Below, one piece after another: positions 10,722 to 20,060 of a stretch of DNA of 37,884 bases. Position 1 is the first letter of the stretch. The number at the start of each line of letters is the position of its first letter. The stretch is taken from contig KV919259.1 of NCBI GenBank assembly GCA_002049455.2, positions 1 through 37,884 of the forward strand. The letters run 5' to 3'. The position numbers were made by a program, and so were the translations under genes. This DNA comes from Porphyra umbilicalis. Taxonomy: Eukaryota; Rhodophyta; Bangiophyceae; Bangiales; Bangiaceae. The notes beneath the pieces were generated by a model that saw nothing but the letters and a program-made list of their open reading frames with translations, did no database searches and was not told the origin of the DNA.

Positions 10722-13700
10722 GGTCAGTGGCACGGAGCCCGCTCGGTTCGCGGGGGGGAGGGCAGCGGTGACGCTCTCGCGCTCTCCTCCGCGGCTGTCG
10801 TCGGCCGACGTTGAGCACGTCTGGTCTCCGAGCCCCCTCTCTGTCTGAAGCGCTTCCGTACGCAACCTCCGGTACAGTACCTGGCGTACCGACTGGTGTC
10901 TGGGGGGGCAGGGCAGCTGCCAAACACACCAGCACGGTCCCCGAGCGGCAGAGAATGCAGCTGCGCACCGCCGGGTAACAAATTGGGCCAACGCCGACAG
11001 GCAGCCGACCCGAGTGGAATAGAGGAGCAGGTGGCGGATCGCGAGCGGTCAGGCCCCAGCGGAGGTTGGAAACCGTTCCAAGACCAGAGCCCGATGCAGC
11101 GCGGCTGGTGTTGGGTCAGGCAGCGACGCGCCCAGCAGTGGGGTGGCCGTCGGGGGGCGCCCCGGGAAGCCACACGTCCGACATTCAGGCGCGGATGCGG
11201 TGCCGACAGCAGAGCGCATGCCACCATGGCCGCCACGCGTGTTGATCGTTTGGCCAAAGCAGGCGCGGAGCGTCCCTCACAAACACCCATCTACGGCGTC
11301 TGACGCGAGAGTGCGCGGCAGAACCGCGATCCCTACATGCACGCACGACGGCTGAGAGATCAAGTCTATCGGTGACGACGGTTTGCCATCAGACGACCGA
11401 TAAAAGATGATAGAGGAACTTTTACCGTTGACTCATTTGCTCGAGACAGATATGATAAATATGGCAAGTACTCAGCCACGATTGGGCATCCGTGCGATGA
11501 GAGAAATCAATTTCGGTTGACAGACAACGTGCTGGCTCCCAATCTGTGAGCTCGCTGCACTGCTGCTAAACTTTGAGCCCATGGACCAGCCACGTGTTCC
11601 CACATTTATGAGCCACGCCAAACTTCTCAAACGCCGTGGAGGTGAGGTCGAGGCAACTCGAACCTGTGGAGTGATTTGAGGGGTGCAGCTGCCCCCCTAG
11701 CCGTACGGCATTCTGCGCGAGCCAAAAGTACCCCAATACTCCTGCATGCTTCCCCCACCACATAAGCATGACAGAGATGCCTATGGACCCTAACACTCAC
11801 TTAGCAATTGACGGCCCGATCTTCACGTTATGGTGTTTTCTGGCGGCTCACATGGTCAAATAGACCCACGCGTGTCTTTTTATCTGCCAGGTACGCTGCG
11901 TCTCCGCTGTCGCACGAGAAACAGCTCTTTTTCAATTTCTCTAACATGCCGAGGCCTTTCTTGTTGGATTGAGAAAGTCCTCTGCTGTCCAGGCAGCTCG
12001 ACCGTGCAGCGATGTCCAGAACGGTGGTAGGTGCTACGATCGATGTGTAGCGACGACGCAGCGTCCGTATGCACTGTAATCTGACTTCACCGACGGTTTC
12101 GAACAGAATGGATCAAGTGCGTTGAAACATCTACGCCAACGGGTTCCTCGCAAGTGCTGAATGAGCCATCGATTGTTTCCAAGCAGCTCCCGGAAATCCG
12201 CGCGAGTCGTTTGTTTGAAATGATTCTGTTTTCAAACTCCTTCGCAACGGCGGCGGTTTTTTCATGACAGACCAATTATTTCTTGAGAAGCCAGATTGAG
12301 CTAGGGTGGGTCAACCAAGAACCTGGAGGCTCCCGCTCGAAGCTCGTCCACCATTCGGACTGGCATATCTTTCCAGAAACTCTTACCTGTCAACTTTTCT
12401 CCTGTTCTTCTCGGGCGGTTCACAAATCGGTGGCCTCCGACAATTGCCGACAGTGATTGGGGTCCGCCCCACACGGCCCGAAGATCTCCGGCGCTGGTTC
12501 AGGTGTCGACGTGGCCGACCCGTCGCAGTAAAACAGCAGAGAAGCCTCGCTGACCGGACCACGCGCCGCTGACCCGAGTGTCCTTGGGGGCACGCGGGGA
12601 GGCTGCGCAGTGGTGACTTGCCTTTCCACATGGCTAAATGTCGTTTGTGTCCCACCCCCGCCACTGCGCTGGGGGGGTGTTCGCCCGGTGCCCAATTGGT
12701 GGCCGTGGACCCAAACCAGTGCGCATAGTCAACTGGCCACCCTCACCGTGAGAAACATAGCGGGCGCGCGTGTTGCCGTGGATCGTGTCAAGACCTGGGC
12801 GCGATTCACGCTTTCCAGGGGGAGACGCTGTAAGAACTGACGTCGGCTGCACAGGAGTCACGGTCCGCGCCGGGAGTTGGGAAGCCTCAAAGTGATCTCC
12901 CAGAACTGTAAGAGCCTGGCAAGGGTCAGACTACTCGGTGCCGTCTCGTGGTCGCAACCCCTCTGATGCCGTCTGCAGACGGGGCGCCAGCCCCCTCTCG
13001 TCAGCACAGAAGCGGTCTTCACAATGAATGTGTGTCTCCGGCACAAAAACGCGGGTGTCTTTGAAGACCTAGGGCGCGAGAACTGTGAAATACCCGCACC
13101 TGTACCTGCCATGTCCTACCAGCTGACAGCGGGCATGGTTCGTCCGCCTGCTCTCCCGGCCGCGCGCCCAAAGCTCCCACCCGCCCACTCACCCGTGCCA
13201 CCGCACCAGCCGAACCTCATTCGACTCCACCCCAGTTGCCACCCTTCTCTAGTGTGGTGTCAAAAACCCTCCGGTATGGTCTGGATCATGCAGCCTCAGA
13301 TGGGTGCTCGATGACGTTTAGTGCACACCCTCCCGGTGGGGCGAGGGGTGGCGGCGGGGGGCTCTCTCAGATGTCACTCCGCGCCTCAGTTGTCGTATGC
13401 GCAATACTGCTGTCGCGCTTGAAGAGTGCGTTCGCGCATACTGACTTTTGCCAGAAAGGCTTGTTGAGCAGCGGTACAGCAGCTTGTGCCATCCCCACAT
13501 CTCTGCCGATATCGAAAGAGGATGTGGCGTGCAGCGCAACACCCTGTGGCTGTCACATCATGCTTTCAGCCACCAGACGCAGTTCTGGCAGGCGACAGCT
13601 GGCGAATGAGCGTGATCGACCAATGAATCAATAGGCCGTCGTTCAATGGTCAGCACTTGTGGTGCTGACTGCACAGCGTTTTGTCCCCGATTTCCCTGGC

Positions 13701-14182
13701 CTTTAGGATAGGGTGCTCTCAAAGTGTAGTGATGCACACATATACTTAGATCAAGGGACTTGCTCTCCGTTTCAGACCAAGTTTCAAGCATAAGGAATGC
13801 TTCGAAACTTACTCAAATGATGGACTTTGATCACAGCACAACTCCAGGCCACGGTGTCTTCGCGTACGCGCTTTCAGTAATGCATTTGTTTGTTCGCGGC
13901 GGGTACCGTGGGTTCGTAGGAGCGCGCCCAAAACGGCTTGACACCGTCGAGCCAGCCCCCTGCCTGACACCGTCTCCTGGCCGTCGGCGCGCATGCGTGA
14001 CCGCAGTAGGCTTTCAGTGGCATTCTGGCCACCCCGGTGGTGTTGTAGACGCTCTGTCAAGCTCCGCCCACCCCCGCCCTCGCAGCCCCGGTGCTTGCAG
14101 TGGCGTGACCCCGAACCGCCCACGTTTGCGGCTTCGTGCGGCGGTGGCTGAGTCGAACAGCACGGTGTGCCCGGCGCGGCGG
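10722..14182. other. 3.5-kb intergenic region of lower GC, no recognisable gene
   Basis: 10722-11300 is the probable promoter of the FG-GAP gene. 11300-14050 drops to roughly even base composition, against the GC-rich genic parts, and has only short, unconvincing open frames on both strands. No tRNA, tandem repeat or terminal repeat pair is visible. It could be decayed mobile DNA or long regulatory sequence for the zinc-finger gene. GC rises again from about 14050. Confidence 0.5.
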
Positions 14183-15921
14183 ATGGACCCGGCGGTCCCG
14201 GGCCTGGCGCCGCCACCAGGTGGGGCGGGTGGCAGCGGCGGCGACGGTGGCAACCGCAACGGTGGTGGTGGCGGCGTCGGTGCGGTTGCGAGCCGCGGCG
14301 GCGGCGAGGCTGTGGCAGAGGCGGCAGCGGCAGCAGCAGCGGCAGCAGCGGCGGCAGCGGCGGCCGCGGCAGCGGCGTCTGGCGACGCGGCTGGCGACGC
14401 GGCACCCGATGGCCCCACCCCCTCCGGTGTGACGGCGGATTACCTGCCCGCGAGTCGTACAGCCAAGCGGCCGGTGCCTTCCCCCGGAGACGCCCCTCTC
14501 CCCCCGTCGACAGCTGCGGACGCGGCATCGGTGGCGGCAGACGCGGCGGCCGAGGCGGCCGTGGAGGCTGCCACCGCCGCCCTGGAGGCTCCACACGACG
14601 CGGCGGCGGCGGATGCAGCCGCCGCCAGCGCCGCAGCCGCCGCCGCTTCGGCGGTGGCGGACGCGGCCGTCCACGCAGCTGGCGGCTTGGCGAGCGTGCA
14701 GGCGGCGGCGGCGGGGGTGGTCGACACGCTGCAGCAGGAGGTGTTGAGCGCCGGCGCGCCCATCCCGGTCGGCTACACGCCGGGGGCGGCGGCGGCGGCG
14801 GCGGCGGCGACGCCGCCAACCGGCCCTGCCACACCAGCGGCGGCCGGTGGGTCGGCGGCGCGGCCGTGGGACAGCAAGCGAGCGACGCCGACGACGCCGG
14901 GCAAGTCCCCTGCCGTGTTCTTCCCGTGCCCCGAGCCGGGGTGTGGCAAAACCTTCTCCAAGAAGTTTAACCTCAAGGCGCACCATCGGGTGCACTCGGG
15001 CGAGTACGTTTGGGGGGTGGTGGCGTCGCGTCGGCGCAACGGGTCTGTCGGCGGTGGTGTGTCGTGAGGTGGTGGCGTCGACCACAATCGGTGCTGTGGT
15101 ATGTTGGTGCTGCTTCTGTGCGACCTCTTGGTGCCGCTGCTGCCTTCTTTGCCCGTGTACTAACCTGGGCACCCCCCTTTACCTATAGTGGCACTCTGTT
15201 TTTGTCTTGACCTGGTGCCTGCGTCTTCTCCTCTTCCTCTTGGTGGCCCCCTCCCCGCAGATGTCCGTTCAAGTGCAACTACCCGGGCTGCACCAAGACC
15301 TTCCGGTGGAAGAGCAGCTTGACCTTTCATGAGGGCCTTCACCTGGCACCGAAAAACCAGAGCCTGGTCATGCCGGGGCCCGGCGAGGCGGTGACGCCAG
15401 CCAAGGCGACCCCGTCGCACGCGTCGCCCGCGATCAAGACCAGTCCCGCGTTTTCCTCGCCCGCCGCCAAGACCAGCCCCGCGTTTCTGACGCCGCCTGC
15501 GGGCGGGCGGATGTCCCCGCAGACGCCGGCGACGGGCGCGGCCGAGCTTGGGGGCGGCATCGGCAACGCTGCGACGGCTGCCGCTGCGGCTGCCGCCGCC
15601 GCTGCGGCCGCCGCGGCCGCCGCACCGGGTATTGTGTGGGGTACGCCCGGCGCGGCGGCCGGTGGGGCGGGGGTGCCCCTCGTTGCCCCTGGTGGTTTGG
15701 CGGGCAGCGCCGGGCCGACACTTGTGCAGGCGGCGCTGTTGGGGCCGACGGCCGCCGCCGCAGCGGCCGCCCAGCCGGTCGCTTCGGCGCAGCCGGTGGC
15801 GGCGTATGGCGTGCCGCAGCCGCCGGCCAAGAAGGCCAAGGTCGTTACCCGGTCTTCGACCCTAAACGCGTCTGGGGCGCAGCCGGGAGCCCAACAGCCA
15901 CCGCAAGGAGGTCTCTTTTGA
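14183..15921 (+). CDS. two-finger C2H2 zinc-finger transcription factor (two exons)
   Basis: Joined exons 14183-15003 and 15261-15921 give 493 residues with no frame problem. The start at 14183 (MDPAVPG) is where GC-rich coding composition begins; the frame is open further upstream, but that part is low-GC. Ala-rich low-complexity fills most of exon 1, followed by finger 1 (CPEPGCGKTF then HHRVH) at its end. Exon 2 opens with finger 2 (CNYPGCTKTF, HEGLH), which follows a TFIIIA/YY1-style HSGE-x-PFKC linker. After the fingers come Ser/Pro/Lys repeats (SPAIKTSPAF, SPAAKTSPAF), another Ala tract and a basic PPAKKAKVV patch that could be a nuclear localisation signal. DNA binding in the nucleus is expected from the fingers; targets are unknown. 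Such Ala-rich flanks are common in GC-rich algal regulators. Confidence 0.88.
15004..15260 (+). other. spliceosomal intron in the C2H2 gene
   Basis: 257 nt, phase 2. The donor GA|GTACGT falls inside the finger linker codon for Glu. The acceptor is preceded by a C/T-rich tract ending ccccgcag. Splicing joins finger 1 to finger 2 with an in-register linker, and total exon length is divisible by three. A perfect TACTAAC branch-type motif lies at 15158-15164, rather far (about 97 nt) from the acceptor. If retained, translation stops at 15067, leaving one finger. Confidence 0.85.
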
Positions 15922-16261
15922 GGGGGGGGCAGGGCGGCCAAGTGGGGTGGGGGGGTGAGGGGGCAACGTGGGGATATCCGAGGCGTGACTATGCATTCGT
16001 CGTGATTGCTTTTTTTTTTTGTCCTTTGGCCGGGGCGTGTGCGCGCGTCGTCTGCCGGAGGTGTGGTGTGGCTTCCTTTCTGCGGGGGGGTTAGTGTCGG
16101 GGTGGTTGGTCTCGGTCTGGTGGACGGCGGCGTTGGGCCCCTCGGTTGGTGATGCTGTACAGGGTTACCGACCGATCTTTCTTTTCCCATCTTCTTTACC
16201 GCCAACTCGGTCTGTCCTCAATGCTGAACTCGGGGAATCCAGCCGCACGAGTAACACGAGC

Positions 16262-16414
16262 AAACCGCCACCATGGTGGCAACATCGTCGGCCCGGCAGG
16301 AAATCGCATCGAGCATGCATCGAGCATGCATCGGGCTGCATCGGCCATCGAAGGTGGCATTCGATGGGCGTTTTTGGGTGCATCCGAGCCTCCATCGAAG
16401 TGCATCGACCGATG
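16262..16414 (+). repeat. CATCGA-rich repeat, left copy
   Basis: A core (ATGGTGGCAACATCGTCGG, then CCCGGCAGGAA, about 16273-16302) is followed by about ten CATCGA/TCGATG or one-mismatch motifs within 16306-16414, spaced roughly 7-20 nt. The core recurs in reverse complement at the right copy. Confidence 0.65.
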
Positions 16415-17775
16415 CAGAACAACCGCTGACAAGAACTCAACACCACGTGCGTTTCTTTCCGACAGACTATACTTTGAGACTCGGCCGCCGTTTCATTGTG
16501 CACTGTGCACGGGCTCTTCCGCGAATGATTGGTCCAGCTACTGTACGCTTTGGATAAGCGCTCCGACAGGCATGCTGCTTACTGTGGAGCGCACTGGAAC
16601 TGGAATTCCCAGGGAATGTCATCCGCAGGGTGCGGTATCCACGACGAGCTTACCTGCTCGAGGTCTTTGATTTACGTTGTAAGGTAACGAGCGAGGCCGC
16701 AAGTGCGAACCGTCGTGACTTAGATGACTGAGAATCGCTCGCGAAGAGATGGCCGCCAGCAAGGCGCGGTGTTACACTGTAGCGGGCAGTCCCTTCTCTG
16801 CTGCCGCGTCTTTGGCCCTGCCGGGCGGGCATGCTAAGGGGCGGCCCGGCTCCTGGGGCGCCGTGGCACCCACCACCCACACCGTCGCCACCCGAGCAGC
16901 CGCCGCCGCCCCCGTCGGTGGCGGCGGAGGACTCGGGCGGGAGGAGCTTTCCTTTCCCCCCCGGGCGTGTGCGGCGGCGGGGTGCCCCGCCACCTCCCCG
17001 CCGGTGCACGCCGTCACCGACCACCGCGTCATTGGCGTGGGCGCGCGCCCTCAAGGCATTTCTCCCGTCCGACGGGTGGTCCGTGCAGCGGTGGCGCGGT
17101 CGAGGTGGGACCCCCTCCGTGCGGTGGCATGGCATCGCAACCGCCACACGCTCCCCGTGGGGGGAAGGGGGGTGGGGGTGTTAGTGTGTTTGTGCGCTAC
17201 CGTTTGTGGCACCTGTCCGGTCCGGCGGGCGGCGGCAGTGGCGCGTCCGCCTCCTCGTCGGCAGCCGCGCCGGCCTTCGTCTTTTGCTGGCTCGCAGGCC
17301 GTCGTCGCGGGAAGCGTTCCGCGCGGGTAGGGGTCTCTCGACGGGCGGACCGTTTCCGCGAACAGGGCGCCATGCGTCGTAGCGGCGACGGCGGCCCGAC
17401 CGCCGCCGCCGTATCGCCTGGCAACCCGCCGCCGGGGTAGCGGGGGCGAGGAAGCACGCGTGGGTGGTCACAGAACACGGCGACAGAGCGGCCGGGGGAG
17501 CATTCCCCCGCCGTGGCGGGGCGTCGACAACGGTATCGGGAGGGCGTGCCGGGGTCGAGTGCTGGCGTGCTGTCGGGGAATGCCCTGTTTCGGCCTAATT
17601 GAAATGACGCTCGACAGACAGTAAATACAAAATACTATCACTCTGGTCAAATAGTTATAGCGTTCAGCTCATTCATAGAACTCTCACGCTATTGGACAAG
17701 CTCTTTTGCGACCGTTACGAGCAACGAATCATGAGACTGGAGCTTCCGCGTCGGCTTCCTCGGCGTACAGTAATC

Positions 17776-17921
17776 GGGGGTCCATCGAGGGTCCATCGAA
17801 GATCCATCGAAAGCATGCCTCGATGGGGTTCTCAAGGCCCATCGAAGCCCCATCGAGAATCCTTCTCGATGGACATTCCTGCCCGGCCGACGATGGTACC
17901 ATGCGGTTGCCGCACGGTGCG
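17776..17921 (-). repeat. CATCGA-rich repeat, right (inverted) copy
   Basis: Read on the minus strand, it starts with ATGGTACCATCGTCGGCC then GGGCAGGAA (about 17905-17878). It continues into at least seven CATCGA/TCGATG motifs down to 17779. Same order as the left copy but inverted, so cores face outward and motif arrays face inward. Confidence 0.65.
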
Positions 17922-18118
17922 GTGCATGCCGCGTGCCACGTGTGTCTTGGTGGACGGGATCCGGCGCCGTCGGCGTCGCGTGTCGCAGCGAATCCCCGCC
18001 GCCTCGACCACCGTTTCCCCCTCTGGTAGGCGGCAGGGTTGGCCGCCCTGACTGTACCCGCCCAGTCACTTTCCGTGACCAGACTGAGCCCTGTACAGCT
18101 GCTGGTGTCGTCTGCACT

Positions 18119-18147
18119 CCCCCCCCCCCCCCCCCCCCCCCCCCCCC
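18119..18147 (+). repeat. C29 homopolymer just upstream of TRM61
   Basis: Uninterrupted run of 29 C ending 31 nt before the ATG, followed by a second C-rich run and TTTTCC. It lies on the sense strand of the downstream gene. The exact length is likely unreliable. Confidence 0.8.
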
Positions 18148-18178
18148 GCATCCCTCCCCCCCCCCTTTTCCGGCCGCT

Positions 18179-19655
18179 ATGCTCCGCGCCGCCTTTGAGG
18201 CGGCGGCGGCGGCGGCCGCCCCCGCCCCCGACCCGCCCCCCAACATCAACCCAGTCCCGCCCGCGTGCCACGCGCCAGCCGCAGCCGGCGACGTGGCCAT
18301 TGTCCTCGAGCGTGCGGCGGCGGCGAGCGTCGCGACGCTGACGCCGGGCGGGGACGTCCACAACAAGTTTGGCCGCTTCCTCCTCGACGACCTCCTCGGG
18401 CGGCCGCTCGGGCGGCGGTGGTTGGCGGCCATCCGGCCGGGCGCCGCGCCCCCACCGTCCGGGGGGGTGGGGGGGGTGGTGCGCCTGCTCAGGATGCCTC
18501 GGACGGTGACGGCGACGGCGACGGCGACGGCGACGGCCGCCGGCGGGGCAACGACCGCGGTGGCGCGGGGGGCGGCGGGCCTCCGCCCCGCGGCGCCCGC
18601 GACGGCGGCGGGACAAAGCGCAAGCCCCCCCGCCGCGTCGGCTCTGGCTTTGTCTATGCCCTCCGCCCGTCCCCCACGCTGTGGCCCCACTCCCTCCTCC
18701 ACCGCACGCAGGTCGTCTACGTCCACGACGCGGCGTTGATTGGGCTCAAGCTCGAGCTCACCCCCGGCGCCGTCATTGTCGAAGCCGGCACCGGCTCCGG
18801 CGGCCTCACCGTGCCCCTCGCCGCCGCCGTTGCGCCGACCGGGCGCGTGCACACCTACGACTTTCACGCCGGGCGGTCGGCGGCGGCGGCGGCGGATTTC
18901 GCCGCCCTCGGCGTGGCGCCCGTCGTCACCGTGCGGGGCGGCGTCGACGTGGCGGCGGCCGGCTTTGTCGGCGTCGCCGACGGCGACGCGGATGCGGTCT
19001 TCCTCGACCTCCCCGACCCGGGGGGGGTGCTCCCGCACGCGGCGCGGGCGCTCGCGCCCGACGGCCGCCTCTGCTGCTTTTCCCCGTGCATCGAGCAGGT
19101 GGCGCGGACGGTGGGGGTGCTGTCGGCCGCGCCCGCCGTGTGGCACTCGGTCGAGACGCTCACGTGTGTGGTGCGCGTGTGGGACACGTACGAGGCGGAG
19201 CTGCAGCGGCTGGAGGAGACGCTCGACGTGGCCGTGACCAATAGCGGAACGGGGCGGTTGAAGCGGCAGCGGCGGGGGGGGGGGGGGCGGCGGCGGCCGT
19301 CGCCGCCGCCACCGCCGGGGCGGCGGGCAATGGCACGCCGCCGGCCGACGGGGATGTGGTCATGGACGGGGGCGGGGAGGACGGGGATGGCGATGGCGAT
19401 GGCGACGGCGACGGGGATGGCGACGGCGACGGCGACGCGCCCGCCGCCGCCGCCGCGGCGCCGGTCGGCGACGACGAGATGGGCCGCCGCCCGACGCGGC
19501 GGCCGCCCGCCCCGGCGTCAGACGTCCCCGGGGGCCTCGCGTCGGACAAGCCGACGGTCCTCCCCGAGCCGGGGCCGGTACTGTGCAAGCTGCAGGCCAA
19601 CGTCAAGGGGCACACGAGCTACCTGACGTTTGCGCGGCGGTGCAGCTCAGAGTAG
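18179..19655 (+). CDS. TRM61: tRNA m1A58 methyltransferase catalytic subunit (TRM61), two frame breaks
   Basis: With TRM6, methylates N1 of A58 in the T-loop of tRNA (including initiator Met) using SAM. N-terminal domain: AGDVAIVLERA, then HNKFGRFLLDDLLGRPLG. Catalytic Rossmann domain: GSGFVYALRPSPTLWPHS, LLHRTQVVY, the SAM loop EAGTGSGGLTVPLA, the catalytic-region Asp in DAVFLDLPDPGG, and FSPCIEQVARTV. The end GHTSYLTFARR matches the conserved family C-terminus. Three frames are needed. The first change sits in the G-rich run at 18461-18478 and the second in the G tract at about 19275-19288, both length-error-prone. Each break is next to an Asp-Gly repeat insertion (18500-18538 and about 19376-19437) relative to other TRM61. 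The start at 18179 is the first ATG in frame after the C tracts. Identity is firm; the exact protein is not. Confidence 0.92.
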
Positions 19656-20060
19656 GGTGGCGGCGGGACGTTGCTGGGCGGGTCGGTGGGGGGCGGTGTG
19701 CGAGGACTCCTGCCGGGGCTTGAATGAACACTGGCGCTGGGGCGGTGGGCGTCCCCTCTGCCGTGGCAGACGTCTCGTAGTCGACCTGCGGGGCGCTTGG
19801 CGCGCCAGCCAGACAATAACAATCCAAGTCAAGGGATACAGCCTGTTTCTACGGTAGGTGCACTGCAGGCGGCATTCGAACTGACAGCTACGGGCTGCTC
19901 GGACAAGGGCGTGGAGCACACACATGGCCAAAAAGCGGGGCAGAGCGGCGCCCGTGTATGAGCCGCATCCAAACCGCCCAGAAGGCTGCTATCGTCATTG
20001 ACCGCGCGGTTGGCTTTCTCGGCACCCCACTCCTACGCCCCCAACACCATACTGGTCAGC
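19656..20060. other. convergent spacer between TRM61 and pyruvate kinase
   Basis: 405 bp between two 3' ends. It holds an AT-richer stretch with acaataacaatcc near 19812-19825. No gene, no AATAAA, no hairpin of note. Confidence 0.4.

Larger units (their letters stand above)
15922..18178. other. intergenic region containing an inverted CATCGA-repeat pair and a GC-rich core
   Basis: 2.26 kb. 15922-16250 is the probable 3' flank of the zinc-finger gene (T10-type run near 16010). Two related repeats in opposite orientation bound 16.26-17.92 kb (listed separately). Between them, 16750-17440 is GC-rich with open frames on both strands but no recognisable protein, and 17560-17750 is AT-richer. 18050-18178 is the TRM61 promoter and leader with a C29 run. 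Confidence 0.5.

Noticed and set aside
7464..11480. Identical 14-mer AAGTACTCAGCCAC near 7464 and 11466
   Set aside because: A shared 14-mer is expected by chance in a window this size, and flanks do not match.
11566..11796. 76-residue minus-strand open frame with hydrophobic N-terminus
   Set aside because: Short, isolated in a gene-poor region, no family, no promoter feature or neighbour.
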